A stretch of DNA of 64,000 nucleotides. Origin: Telmatactis stephensoni (taxonomy: Eukaryota > Cnidaria > Anthozoa > Actiniaria > Isophelliidae). Below, one piece after another: positions 1 through 14,000 of the stretch; the stretch's first letter is position 1; the number at the start of each line of letters is the position of its first letter. The stretch spans positions 121,001 through 185,000 of the forward strand of contig JALIZF010001782.1 in assembly GCA_029948255.1 (NCBI GenBank), given 5' to 3'. The notes beneath the pieces were generated by a model, which saw only the letters and a program-made list of their open reading frames with translations, made no database searches and had not been told where the DNA came from. The translations under genes and the position numbers were made by a program.

Positions 1-253
1 TTATAACATTGCACTCTGATAATGTTGATGGTGTTGAAGCAGCTGACAATGCAGGCCAGGTATGTCACCAGGGATGGTTTGAAGGCTCAGACAAACCCCT
101 CTACACCCTTATGTTCAACCTTCAAATTCTGAAAAATGTGGACATACAAGATACATTCAACATATATACAAAGGCCGAGAACCCTCCTTCCTGAGGTCCT
201 TCCAACAGACCTCCTGACCTCACGTTAATGATGCTTGAGATGATAAAGGCAGT

Positions 254-313
254 GTTAAGCACAACAATTATTGTGATGGTGAGGTTAAGCACATCAATTA
301 TTGTGATGGTGAC
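254..313. repeat. short ~30-bp tandem repeat
   Basis: Two near-identical ~30-bp units containing AATTATTGTGATGGTGA follow each other. They lie just 3' of the last visible RNF220 exon, in intron sequence. No function is apparent. Confidence 0.5.
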
Positions 314-409
314 AATGAAGAAAGGAACAGGCTTAGTAGTGGTCTTGATAATGTCAACAGTTCACTGATTAACTTATACATTGTAGTAGCATCCACCATT
401 AATACCTAC

Positions 410-3400
410 CTTTAAATCCTCCTTCTAGTAAAGCTGTTGCTCGTATTCTGGTCTGTCCTGCCCATTCATACTCATCAAATGTTGTTTGTCCATTGGTATC
501 TTCATTGCCATCTCTCTGCAATCACAAGATGGCAGCATTAGAAAAATACTCAACAATCGTCCAACAAAATCAGTGGTTTACAATAGGCCATGAGAGTATT
601 ATTTTATTGTAGATACCAAAATGCTTTATGAATTATTTTTCTTATTTAATTTTTATTTTCTCAACATAGAAGAGAAGAACAATTGGCATTGATCTTTTAC
701 AAGGTAAATTTCTGGTTCAAAGAACATGCAGGTCTTATAGTGATAATTGCTGCACTGTGCCCCCAGTTTTTCCAACTTCAGTTAGATTGGTCAGATTGGT
801 TATTGTTGTTGTTGTTGTTGTTGTTTTGTTGTTGTTGTTGTTGTTTCTGCTGCTGCTTGATCCATGGATCATCCTTGGGGGAACAACATAAGCAAATGTG
901 TTCAAATCATTGGTTGATTTGAATAAGCCCTATATATTTCCAAAGATGATTGACAGATCAGAAAAAAAGGGTCACAATGCTACAATTTTCGCTGTAAGTA
1001 AGTTAAGTAGATGGTTCCCTTTATACAAAAGAAAAAGGAAGACATCATATCTTTACCTTTTTAAGGCAGGCTTCAACATGAGAGTTAAGCTCCTGTCCTG
1101 TACCTTGGATAACAGATTCACAGACAGGACATGTTGCAGACTTCAACCCTGAGGAACCTTCATCTATTTTGTCATTCACAAATATTTGGCTCACAGGAGA
1201 ACCTGAAACAAACAAACAAGAACTTGGTTCAATAATAACATGCAAAATTGTTGTCATTAAGAGATCATTTCAAGATCTTCAACATTCTTCTTGATAATCA
1301 AAAAAGGCATGGTTTGCCAATATTGTGTGATCATTTCCTTTTGCAGATATCTAAAACCTAAGCAATGGATGCAGAAATGGAAGCAACATAGACTCAGTAA
1401 TGCACTGCTCTTTGTCTTCTCTAACAAAATGCAAAGTCTGCATAATTATGTTCTTTCCACTTTTGTCACTCATTCATAAATATCAGGCCTAAGTGTTTTC
1501 ACTTCCAACTTTTCAAAGTAAGAAAATGGACTTTTAGGAGGAGATAACTTTAATTGTCACAAAATGTGTTTAATTGGGCCTGAATGTGCCATGGTCACCT
1601 CCGAGAGCAGGCTGGTTAGGTGCGACCTGTCTTCACATGTTGGTACTCAGCCCAAACTTATCACTACAATGAGTTTTAATTTGACAAAGTAAGTGTTGCA
1701 AAGTGTTGCAACTGAAGTCAAATTTGTCACTGGATACAGCTTTTAAAAATACCAGCTATCAATCAGGCTTCTCCCTTCTCAAGTGGATAAATTGATAGCA
1801 TTCTCTAAGAAATGTATCTACTGGATAAGGACTATCCAAACAGTCATGCACCATCCACCCTTTGAAGCCAGAATATTTGAGACCCAAATGTAGTCTAATC
1901 TATTTGACCATTAAATTGCAAATGAAGTCTGCTCTAGCTCTGAATATTTACTGTAAAAAACTCACTTTGTGCACTTCTGGATCTGGTGGGCTTGGATGCT
2001 CTACCTATGATAAATAGACCAAAATAATGGAAGGAGATATTAGTGTTAATCCTGAAATTATTAATCTTGTCCCGATCATTTGTTCAAAGGTAGATTAGCA
2101 TTATCCAAGGATTAAAATTGATGGTTTTGTTTGTCAGTAGTATTTAAAACAGGGATAGTGTTGACCTGATTTTGAACACCTAAAACCTGGGTTTGCACTA
2201 CATGTTAATGTAGTTGATTTTCAAACTAGGCCCATTTTGTGTGGTTTAGCATTAATATACTGTATCTACTGTACCTGTTCTAGCCATTCTGTTAGCACAT
2301 ACACGTAGGTAAGTCTGAAATAAAAGATGTGAAAAATAAAATCTAAAATGGAAAGAAAAGGGTTTTTGCCCAGGTACATGTATCTGCATATGGAATATCT
2401 TTGTGGGGTAACTCTTCCAAGAATGTTTGGAAGTAATATGGTAAAAGAGTAGAATACCACTGACAGTAATTAATCCACTGCTGGCAAACAACTGACTGAT
2501 GGCTGACTGATGGTCAGCCAACAGTCGTCCAGTGGCAGCGGCGGATCTAGAAAGGAAGGGGCACTTTCGAGATTAAAAGAGCCAGTTTTTGGGAGTGGGT
2601 CATTTTTGGCAAGTGCACGCTCAAAAAAGTAATTTTAGAATGACTTTTATCCTGTCTATTGTGTGCGCAAGCGGGTTGTTTTTCCTTCTAAATTAAATTT
2701 TCTATAAAGAATTCAACTGAAAGGAGGGGCACTGGCCCCCCATGCCCCTCCCCTGGATCCACCACTGAGTGGATTTAGTATTCTGCAGTGAATCAGTGGA
2801 TTTAGTATGCTGCAACTTTATTAGCTTTACCTGATGTCTAGTGCTTGCTGGAGTATCATCATTTGGTATACTAATATCATTCTCTTGTTTCATTCTCTTG
2901 TTTACAGTAAAAGGCTAAAATATAAACAAAACATCTGTAAATAAATTTTCTGGGAGCAAAGAGGACAACATGCAATAATTATTTGACCTACATTTAATTT
3001 TTTTTATACAATTGTGATGTAAATTCACCAATAAGGTATCATTTGAGGGCCAATATGGGACAGTAATACCCTCTAGAAATCCAGTTTGCGTATTTGGCCG
3101 TGTATGATGTCAAGGCTTTAAACTGGTTTGACAGTTTCTAGTGTGCGCTGGTTTGCAAATAGGGCTGTTTTGATAACAAAATACTGTTTAAAAACACAGC
3201 GAAAAAGCAATTGTATAATAAATCCTGTATTAGATATTTTCTTTTGTATTACAGGCTGACATTTTACTCATGGCTCGCATTTTACATACGCGACTCATTA
3301 AATATCAGCCCATAATACACAAAAAATATCTAATAAGTGGTACATTATCTAGAACTTCTTCAGTTACAATGATGTAACTACAGTATTATATACTATGTAA

Positions 3401-6400
3401 ATTATGTTACATGTATGTAAAATTATTTCCCAATGGTTGAAGAAATAAATGTATGTATGATACTCATTCACAGAAAAGTTCTAAATTAATATTGTCAATT
3501 TACAATATATTACATGTATAATACCTTTCTGGCATTTATAACAGCTTCTCTCTGGCTTCTTCTTGTTTTTCTATGGCAAAGCATTGTATTTTAGTGTCAC
3601 TGCTTTATTAAAACCATGAATGGGTGTTCAGGACGGCACATTATTTTACATGAAAAAAACATTCTTTAACATTAGCTACTGATTAATCAATACATGAAAG
3701 GTATACATTTAAAGGTGTAATGCTGGTCTTACAGGGCTTAGGTCTTAGACCTACATTTAGATCAGCTGCTATGCTTTCTATTTTCTATTCAAAATAATTA
3801 TATCACAGGAAGTGCCAACAGCACTCAAGAAGTGTGGAAAGCACTCTCTTACAGCAAATACTATCCCTACACTTCTTGAGTGCTCTCGTCACTTCCTGTG
3901 CTCTGTATTACTTGACCAGAGCATGGAAGAAGCTGTTATATTTGTTAGTATTACCTAGATTCCTCATGGATTTTGTCCATCTCCCAGGCATAATGACTCT
4001 GCATTTCTCCAGGTCTAATAGTTATGCCACATATTGGACAGCAGGGTGTTTTACCATGGACCTGTTTGGATTTGGCTGTCAAAATAAAAATAAAGGCAAT
4101 ATAAGTGGATGCCAAAGTTGCAAGAAATACTAATGGTACCTGTGAATCTAAGTAAAAGATTAAAGTGACAAATAATATTTAACTAGTCCACGCTTCTTCG
4201 CCAAAGTCAACACGTACACTATTCAGCTGGATACATGATGGTGCAGTGTTGCCGAAAACAGAAGTTGCACCAAGTTTCAACCCTTACATCAGATAGTGCA
4301 CTCTGCTGTTGCAGAAAAAGTAGAACTAAATTCTAAGTTAGACTGCAACTGTTGTGTGCAATGTTGCACACAAGTATTGCAGGGGGTGGGAAAAGTGCAA
4401 CTCTGTGTTGCATACAATTTTGCAATTTTGTGACTTTGGAGTATGGCACAAGCTATGCTGTCTCTAACTGGCTGAAAACTGACAACAAGTCCAACTGGTC
4501 TTCATCAACTGCCTTTTTTTTTGCAGCAGCAGCAGCAGCAGCAGACAGAGCAGTGATAGAACTTGTAAAACTGGTTTCCCACAATATAAACATCGTGAGA
4601 TATTTGTTCTCCTTTTTGGTGTTATTTGTACACTACTGATCATGAGTACAGTTGGATAATAACTAAAAATATCACAATGTCAGAAAACCCCTTGCTTAGA
4701 AGGCTTCAAACCAATCAACCCATGCTCTTTATCTCTGTACAAAATGGAGACATTTTGCTCATCTTGACTTCAATGTATTATAAGCACAGATTTTGTACAA
4801 CAGTACAATTTTATTTAATAATGAGCAACATTTACAAGATAGTTTAGAAGTTAAAAATTGGAATGAAAATTTACCAAAGATTTATGTTGTACAAGAACTA
4901 TGAAGAAGTAGAACATATCACACAGGGAAGAACACAATTCTCACGTAAAACTTCTAGGGACAACGCAAACAGTTACTTCAAGTATTTCATTAAAAACAAT
5001 TATCAAAAGTACACAGTTTACAAATCATCAAATCTTTCATCATATATTAGAATACAATTACTGCTGTGTCATCTTAACAGTCAACACATTCAAATGGTTA
5101 ATACACATGTACAAACCAAAGAAATGTTCAAATTCTTGAACGTTTTGTACAAGCAAGAGTCCAGTAGAACCTATTGTAGCTATTTAGCACTCCTATGGCT
5201 GTTGAGCCAGATAATGTAAAAATATTCCAAGATAAATGGGTTAACTCTGAAAACAAACTAAACTTGAAAATATTTTTGCAACTGTCTAAATATTGTGACT
5301 GTCTGATTTACATCAGCCCAGTGCCTAGCTATTCCCAGTTGGAAAAAACATGAATTAGATAAGAATTGACTGATGAGTTTGACACATTTCAAATACAATT
5401 ATATTAAATCTAGTGTTGTAATAATTAAATCACCAAAGAATTACAACAACCCCATATACCAACACCTACATATATGTACTATAACATGGTAATTCTGTGG
5501 GCCAAGTAAAATCACCCATAAACATCAATATGAAAAATTTAATGGCTTACAATTTTACCATTGTGACTAAATCTGCCTGCTTTTTTAGATTTTTTTCTTA
5601 TATGATGTACATATATTGTACAGTACTTGATGCTTGCATCAGAAGCAGACAATAGTAAAAAAAAATCATGCCTTAATACACAGATGTTTACAGCCATATC
5701 TATATTCAAAGTTCTGTATTTTTTTATTTGTTAATTTTTTATTTATTTATTTTGAAAATACACTCAGCTTACAAGCTGATTTTTGATAAAGGAAAACTTT
5801 AGCAAGGCTTTTAAAGAGATGAACATGTCTATAAACTCAATATACATAAGAACCTGCCACAGTGGATATGAACTAGACCACAGTGATAAGAGTTGACTAA
5901 AGCTCCATTTACAGTATAGTAAAGCAATAAAGAAAATTAAGGGTCAGCATATTCCAGATTTAGGGATGTTGTGCCACATAAAAGCTGTTGATGTGGGAAT
6001 GGTATTTGAGCAATAACACCCAGTCACAAACTGATGAAGAAATACTTAGAAACTTATATTATGTATCTGACTCAGTGAAATGAAAAGAAAGATGACACTA
6101 ACCTACTTAATATTATATACAGTATTAACAAGTTAACAGTATTAGAGGGTTTTTGCCACAATAAGTTTATACCATCTATTGAATGTTGATGCTAGCAAAG
6201 CTGGACATAATTTTTGGCATAGTTTTAAGCCAAGCTGAGATTACACTGAGGCTATTAATTTTGCATGTTGGAAAGGAATTAGCATCCTTAACAATATAAT
6301 TGTCTTACATACAAGTATACATATATATGTATATTATGTGTGCACCCAAAACTAATTATTGATTATTGGCCATGGTAGTTTTACCAGTTGTTTGCCTTCT

Positions 6401-9400
6401 AGTAAATTTATCAAAAAAGGAATAAATGCTGAAGGCACATGTACATTGGTCCTGATCTTTGTTATACTGTTGATAGTAAAGGCATTAAGTTAGGAGAATC
6501 CTCTAGTTCAAGTAAATATAGCAATCTAGTTAATTGTACATTTGTGTACAAAAAATACATCTTAAGGGAAATTTCTTTTAATAATTATATAGTGAAAATA
6601 TAGTTCCTTTCTCTGTTTAGTTCCCAATTATTAATTTATTTAAAGAGAAAAACAAAAAGGATAGATTTATTTAATCCATATTGACTTTATATTAAACACT
6701 TGCATTGTAAAAAGAGCATTACAAGGGCTCAGGGCAGAACAGATAATTCAACTTGAGACTTCCAGTAGTCAACAAAGCAACCTAATCCCTCCAGCCAGCC
6801 ATGTAGTAATATTGTACATTAAAACTATGAGTCAGGAGGAAGGGAAAATTAGTTTTCTTGAGAAGAGAAGATTTGTTTAATCAGGTGAAAAGCTTAATTT
6901 GTTTTAAGTTCTTAAGATGCACAATTTAGAAAGGACTTCAGGAGATTTCTAAAAATTAAATATTCCATCTTAATTTCTGTGTATTCAGCAGCACTCAATG
7001 TGGGAACCTTCTTCTGACCACATGGTAGAAATTATCTTTGTTTTCACAAGCACTATTTTTGATTGAAGAGTTAGTAAAGAAGGGAACTTGAGTGTCAAGG
7101 ACTCAGTGGACAAAAAGCCAAGCAGATTGGATGTATGTGTATCATTCCAATGGGGGCTCTGTAGTCACCAGTGGCAACGTAGTTCATGTGAGCATATACC
7201 TGTCAGTCTAGACAATGCTTTGTTGAACCAATTATCAATTCTTAGTAAGTGTTTAACACAGTTGAGTTTGTAAAGACTCCCCTTAAGATAACAAAAGAAT
7301 TGTTAATAAGGGAGAAATTCAGTGCTTTTTCACTGTCAACAAGGCACACAGATGATATAATTTATGAAAACTTAAAATTGAAGAGAGCTTTAATTCAGTT
7401 TATTATAAGGCTACTACATGAGTATTAATGGCTAGAAATTGAGACTGACAGCTTGACAGGGAAAGGGAGAACAATATTCATAGGTTATATCCACTGCTAA
7501 TGCACTTTAATGGGCTTTGGTTGATTGATAGGTCAAGAAAAGGAAAAAGCCTTAGAAATCAGCCCAATAAAGAGCTCCCCACACTCAACAACAAAATAAG
7601 CATTTATAAGTGACTCCTTTAAGAAGTTTGTATTCAATGTGGATAAGATTGGAGAAATTTGATAGTCTGAGACAACATGGAGCCAGGTTAAGTTAAACAA
7701 GCAGATCGCCGCAAACCTTAATGCTTTGCTCTTAAAGCTTTTACAGTAAAATTAACTCTACCTTTAATGATAGTGGTTGATTTCAACAAAGTCATAAAAT
7801 ACATTTTGTATTTGTCATCAAATCTTTAAATAATTGGGAATAAAACCATCATGCTCTTCTTAGAAATGATTTTCTGAATCATTAAAGCTTGTATTGAAAA
7901 AATCTAAGTTAACAACATACTTAATGCTATTTCAAAGGTCTAAATTTAAAGTTGTTTTGTTTTAGAGATCAAGGGAAATTCAACAGTACAAAGTACAATT
8001 TAATGAAATTACTCTGTGGTCCGTCCAACACAAAAGAAGCTACTTAGAAACTCAAAAATGAGTTTTAAATCATTTAAAAGGCATTCAAGAGACGGAGGAA
8101 ATTTGACTTTTTTAAGTCACATTTAACACTCCAAATGGTGAAATTAATGGGAATCAAGCTACAATGTGTTATGGATACCACAATTTCCACCAAAGGATAG
8201 TGGTAATGCGTTTTTACCAAGTGTTCCCTGGGGCACAACAAGGAGGAAGAAATAGGCATGTTACTTGATACACACATCAGACAAGAAAGTGGTCTGAAGA
8301 ACAATAAAGAAAACTCGAGTAGACAAACTAGTAAAAGTGTTTTTAATTAGCACCGTCAAAACTCTCATATGAATATTCTAAAAAGGAAATCAGACAATTT
8401 TTTTTCTTTAGAACAAAATAGATCCAAACGTAATGTTAGCTGTTTTAAAGACTATTGACTCAATATCAACTTATCCTAGTTGGATTTTGTTTCAGTTCAT
8501 ATTTAACATCTCAAAAAGTGGGATTTTATTTGGTAGATTGCATTTCAAACAAGTCCCTGAATTGAACAATTCAGTGTCTCGCCAAAATTTGTACAAAATG
8601 GAAGAATTATACAGTTTTCTCACTTTACAAGTAACTCACACAAGAGCTATTGATTGCCTGTTGTTAAACAATGAAAAATAAATACATGTATACAGTCTTT
8701 GCACTAGTGTTTTGTGGCTACACTCATCTCAAAGACCACACTCGAACAAAGAATAAATGTATAAATTTTAATTCAAAAACATATTCACCAGAAATGTAAT
8801 TTGAACCTTTTCCAGAGGAAAAACGTATCTGTTTTACTAGTTCTAAGAGGCACTCCAAAATGATAAGCAAAGAAAAGTTTTGAATACATCTAGAAGATTA
8901 ACATGAATGTGCGAATTGGCAAACCATCAATGGTCACATCACAGCTCTTCATGCATACCCAGTAAATGGAAAGACAATTTAGACAAGTAATAAGATAACT
9001 AATACTTACGCACATTCCCTTAACAACGCACAATCAAAACACTTAAAACACAAGAGGCTCCAAAAAATCCTAAAGCTATGAAAAACAATATTGTTTGAGG
9101 ACCACTTTGGTAAGGAAAGCTGAGACAATATTAAACTTGTTTTAACAAAAAATCCAGAAGGAGTTGTTTTTTGTCCTTCCATGGTGACAGGAGTAGGCTA
9201 GTAATATTCTGTTTTCTGATGCAAATAAAACAGCTGCTCTGTGTCCTTTGTGGAAGTATATTACATATCATCTATTCCTAACAGAGCCTAATGTTGACAA
9301 TTAACATGAAGAACTTGAATAGGAACACCAGTAAGAGAGAAAACTCAATATCTACTTTCTTTTCACACACAGAAAAATATGGGAGACTGTCTTAATGAGA

Positions 9401-11022
9401 AAATTGTAAATTGATAAGAAATGAGTAATTTATGCTTCAAAACAAGTTGACTGGTAAAATGAAAACCTTTTTTTCATCTAACTTAAGGAATAAAATTAAC
9501 ACTTCCTAATTTCAAAATGAATATAGTGAACAGTAAAACTTAGGGAACTCAACACAGAAATCCAATCAATAGCAGGAAAAATAAAGAGGAATTTTTTATA
9601 AATGTGATTAAATTTGAAAAAATGGGAAGTTAAAAATTAACCAATATCTTAAATCAGTCTCAAGCAAACTCTAAAGAAAAAGGATGTGTAAATAAAGCTT
9701 TTCTTGAAAATAATATACACCATGATTAAGCATAAAAATAATTAAGAATCCAGTATTTCAGAGTTCTCTTATTCATATATCAGAGTTCTTTTTTAAATAT
9801 AGGTTCTTCTTTTAATATAGATGCAAACATCAATCATGAATTAGTTATCTCTATACCTTAAATAATGAAAAGTTAGGACAAACCAGCATTTCAGATTGAT
9901 TATGAATAAATTGGGATTTATACTAAAGTGGAGTTCAAAGGATTTTTAAATCTATGATGAAGACATGTCTAAGAATATCATCCTTTTGCTGGGCTTTTAA
10001 AAACACTAGTAGCATTTCTGTCAGGAACTTAAAACACATTTGAGAGGGACTCGGTTTTAGAGCTATACCACTGTAAGCCAATTCACACAATGAGTGGTGT
10101 ACAGGTGTTTTTGAGGATCTTGACTGATACAGATTTAGCCCTCTCTCAAGAGCTCCTTAACACATCTTAATGCTAAACAAAACAACTTCATTTCATTTTG
10201 TTTTACCAAACCACTAACCCACAAGAAATAAATATATGTACTTATTGATCGTTATCAAATATATTATTTTTACTCACATCTTCTGTTAATATCAGCCTGG
10301 CTTTCATCAGCAACATCACAGAATTCTTTGATATCTTCTTTTTCTTGTTTTACTTTAACTGTATCAAATCTGATGGTGCTTTCACTACTTCCATTTGATT
10401 GAGTACTGTGAGGACTTGCATCTGGGGAGTGGTTGGCATTAGTATATTCTTCTACTTCTCTATCAGTAACTTGTGGAGACACTTTTTCTTTACTCATTCT
10501 TTCCCGTTCACTCTCAAGGTCCAAGGATGAGCGCTTGTGATACAGACTTTCAAAAGTATGCTCCCTCTCAATTAAACTTCTTTGATGCTGCAAATGGTGG
10601 AAAGAAAAACTGTGCTCATGTGGGTTAATCCTTCTGAATGCACTGGTACCATTAAAAACTGCAGTAGGTCCTGAAGTTTTGTGTAGTAATCCACTTCCTA
10701 AGTGGGAATGAATCTGGTAAAAATGAGGGTTGTAGTCTGGAGATACTCTGTCAGAGTAGTGTTCACTGCTTTGCTGACTGTGGTACAAAGAAAGGTGTGA
10801 TGGGCGATGCTGATAGGCAGGAGAGCTCAAAACCATCCTATGGAGAGTATCTCCATCAATGTATCGGCTAGTTGGTGAGGAGTATGCCGCATGGTAATCA
10901 CTGATGGAGCTTGGAGATGATGCTGAGGCACATGTAGCTTCAGCAGTAGAGGCTAAAACCATCAAAGCAGGTGAAGTTAGTGGATTAGGAATATATGCTG
11001 GTGTACCCAATTTCTCCATCAT
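410..11022 (-). CDS. RNF220: RNF220-type E3 ubiquitin ligase, 5' portion (partial)
   Basis: Known role: RNF220 is a RING E3 ubiquitin ligase acting on transcription regulators such as Sin3B and Gli. Exons seen, 5' to 3': 10278-11022, 3955-4075, 3525-3570, 2831-2914, 1057-1202, 410-515, all with GT-AG borders. The start at 11022 gives MMEKLGTPAYIPNPLTSPAL, close to the vertebrate N-terminus (YLPNPLASPALMVLASTAEA). The second exon has a zinc-binding PCCPICGITIRPGEMQSH stretch like RNF220 PICPICQVLLRPSELQEH. The third is basic (KTRRSQREAVINARK). The fifth has CPVCESVIQGTGQELNSHVE. The sixth has FDEYEWAGQTRIRATALLEG, nearly the vertebrate sequence. The first four exons are in phase (332 codons). 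Exon five needs one extra base, so a small exon of 3n+1 nt between 1203 and 2830 is missing from this model. The RING domain must lie left of position 1. Confidence 0.9.
785..848. repeat. (GTT)n microsatellite
   Basis: Interrupted run of GTT/TTG triplets inside an RNF220 intron. Confidence 0.85.
2530..2767. mobile_element. MITE-like unit with CAGTGG...CCACTG ends
   Basis: The left edge reads CAGTGGCAGCGGCGGATC and the right edge GGATCCACCACTG, an imperfect terminal inverted repeat of the GGCGGATCCAG type. Just inside, both sides carry GGGGCA. A clear target duplication was not found, so the superfamily (hAT-like is possible) is inference. Confidence 0.45.
3804..3900. repeat. short foldback (hairpin) in RNF220 intron
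   Basis: Arm CACAGGAAGTG...AGCACTCAAGAAGTGT pairs with ACACTTCTTGAGTGCT...CACTTCCTGTG, with a loop of ~30 bp. It lies 55 bp from the second RNF220 exon. Probably a small MITE. Confidence 0.6.
4076..10277 (-). other. RNF220 first intron, no other gene seen
   Basis: This 6.2-kb intron follows the long first coding exon. It is AT-rich, has a (GCA)n run near 4523-4544, and has no reading frame resembling a known protein. Long introns after the first coding exon are common in metazoan regulators; any enhancers cannot be recognised by eye. Confidence 0.6.
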
Positions 11023-14000
11023 TCCGTTTTTTGCACTTTTTTTTTTTCTTGTTTATGCTTGGTTGACCTTAGTTTTTGTGGTACCAAACTAGTTCAGTAC
11101 CTAAGAAAATACTGCAGCTCAGGATAAGCCAATTTCAACAAAACTGCTTGTTTTCTTGACAGCTTTAAACTTCTGTGGTTAATAACTCGACAGAACTTGT
11201 TTAACCCGATCCACTCAAATTGTTCACTAAGGCAGGTTTTGAGCAACTGACATACGAGCTTCGGTCTATTGCCAAGTTTCAGGTAGACCAGGAAGATTAC
11301 ACGTACACCATCCTTCAAATGGCTAATGATTTCGTTAAAAAGCCTAATCACTCGTAAACTACCGTCCTTAAAACCTTTCACGTAAAAATGTTGAATTAAA
11401 ATTTAACGATAAACTGAAATGAGAACGTCGACTGTTCACACGAATGAGGTGACTTGGAAGAGAAAGCGATTGTCGTTGCAAGCGAACACGCTCACATGAA
11501 GTGCTTGAGGTCTCAAACTGAACTGGCTGAATAGCAGCTGAACTTAACACGAAGTGGTAACTTCCATGCTAATTTAAATCGTGACTCGTGTCCTTGTTGT
11601 CATAACTTGAAATTAGTAATCAGTTTAATACGCACAACCTACTTAACTGAGACCGGACATGCGCTCGTAAAAAATAACAAAACCGCCGAGCTGCCAGTCG
11701 TAAAATAACCTCTCTACTGTCAACTTTAGACTTATTAAAGTGATAAGCTTGGGCAGTAAAGCACGCTAGCCGGAAGATGGAGAGGATTCAAGTTAGATAC
11801 AACTCTGCTCACATCAACATTAAATCTTTTACTAACCTGGCAGCTGGCGAAGTCCCTTGTTTTATTTTGATGTCGATCACGCATGCGTAACATCACTAGC
11901 CTTTTGAAGGCGAATGGGTTGCGCACGAGCCTTGCCACCCCCAGAAGTAGTAAATAGCGATTTACACCTAATGAAAATTTCCCTTGTAGCATAAACAATA
12001 AAGCTTTAATTTTGATATTTCACAAAGAACCTGCTGACAAGCCTCCTTAAACTAACATTTACGGCTTGATACTTCCATTGGTTTTCAAACATCCGTTTTC
12101 TGCCTTCCATGTATCAAAGTTTAATAAAAAACCATCACTTCGGACACCTCAACGGAATGATTTGTTTAACCTTCTTTGAGATATTCTTAAGAGAAATATT
12201 TCCCTGGAACTACAAATAGATATTTGTTTATGACAAAATTAAATTTTCACAATTTGCCACAACATCCCAATTGACTTCAAAGTGCTATCATGCGTAATGA
12301 TAGCTGTTTCGATGGGAAATTGGCCATATTCATGTCAAATTTGAAGTTCCAAACTTCTGAATCATTCAAATACTGACGCAGCTCAGAATTGAGTCAGGAC
12401 CAAGCAAAACGCAATCAAATTATCGAACTTGTCTAACAATGTCTTTTTTTAATTAACCAAACTTGCTGGAAAACTTGGCTTTGTGTTTTCCTACGCGTAA
12501 GTCACCACGAACTTGGCTCGATTCGTGATAATAATTTGCCAGTCGGCTTCTCCGCACGACTTTAGATTAAAATCCTTAGAATTGCTAGTTTTTCCGGAGC
12601 TGGTTAAGGTTCCAAACTGTTGTAATCAATTAGTTCCCCGATGTTTAAGGAAGCTTCTGCTTTTGAATGTTTATTGCTTTATAACTTTGACTGATTCCCA
12701 AAGCCGATGTAAATTGTTCCTTGATTTGTAAGAAGTGACCAGAGGGAATTGTATTGTGTAAAGTTTTCAAATCATAGCTCAATGATTTCATAAAAGAAAT
12801 AAAAGTTAAATCTGCTTAAGCCCTCTCAACGGATGTTCGCTAAGCTTTCATCGCATTCATTTTACTCCTACTTGGAAAATATCATTCAATGAAGTTCACA
12901 GCATCAAATTTTGTGCCGTAAAATCAGGCTAAACTACAAAACATTGAAATTCATTGATCACCCAAATATTGATTAAGTCCCTATAGCATGACATTATTTT
13001 TTAAGAGAAACGTAATTCGCATTAGACACAGTCAGTCCGAAATCAAAGGGTTTGGCAATGCTACACTAAGCGATCTGTATCTATCTATGTTTTTTCACTA
13101 GTAGTTTTGGGTAAGTAGTTGGCGGAGCCAAATCTATCGAACTACTTAGTTATTGTATTAGCAAAATGAAGTATCTATTCTGGCAGTCAACCGTACCTTT
13201 ATTGTTGTTGATCAAATCGATGATTACTTGAAAACGGGTGTATAAAGGGCAACACTGCATTTTAAATAACAATATAATATAAAAGGAGAGAGAAGTCAGA
13301 CAAAAAAGTTAAAGAAGAAAAGAAGAACAAGAAAAAAGCAACCAAACAAAGTAAACGCAAAAAAGAGTTTTACTTTTTGTATTTTTTGGGTTTTGCGTTT
13401 AATTCTCTCTCCCTGAAAAAATGGGGGAGAAAAAAAATCAACATTTGAATCCACTAAAAGATCCTTTTAGCGCGTTTATTAGTAAGCAGGAAAGAAGAGT
13501 GTTCTTCTAGTCGACCAATTTCTATGCTAATTAGATCCTATTTACAGTGGAAAATAAAGTAAAAGGACCCATTAAAATTTTACTGCCTAAGGCAGGAATT
13601 TCATCCAGAGAGCCTCACTGACCTATCCTTGTCTGGAAGACTGGTATTTTTTCGCGGATTAAAGTATAAAAGTAAGCGGGGAAGATTTTGTTCAAATATT
13701 CGATACAATTTGACGAACGATTTCCATCTACCGCTTATTGAAAAACTATATCACGCAGTTCTTTTGATATTCTTCGAGACCCAGGCAGCAACCCACTGAG
13801 ATATCATTTGGTACATTCATAGTATAAGCCACAGGACAGCTATTGTTAAGTGGCGCAAGCCTCCCGCTGTCTTTAAGATAAACTTGCTACACTGTTTTTA
13901 CTTGAACTGTGAAAGACTAGGTAGCGAAAACAGCGTCATCTAGGACCTCCTACTGAACAATCTATATTCCGATTCATTGGCCTTTCTTTCGTTCCAGTCT

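Noticed and set aside
9..194. Possible plus-strand exon (HSDNVDGVEAADNAGQ followed by GTATGT)
   Set aside because: It has a donor-like site, but no acceptor or partner exon is visible at the window edge and no protein family is recognised; it also opposes RNF220.
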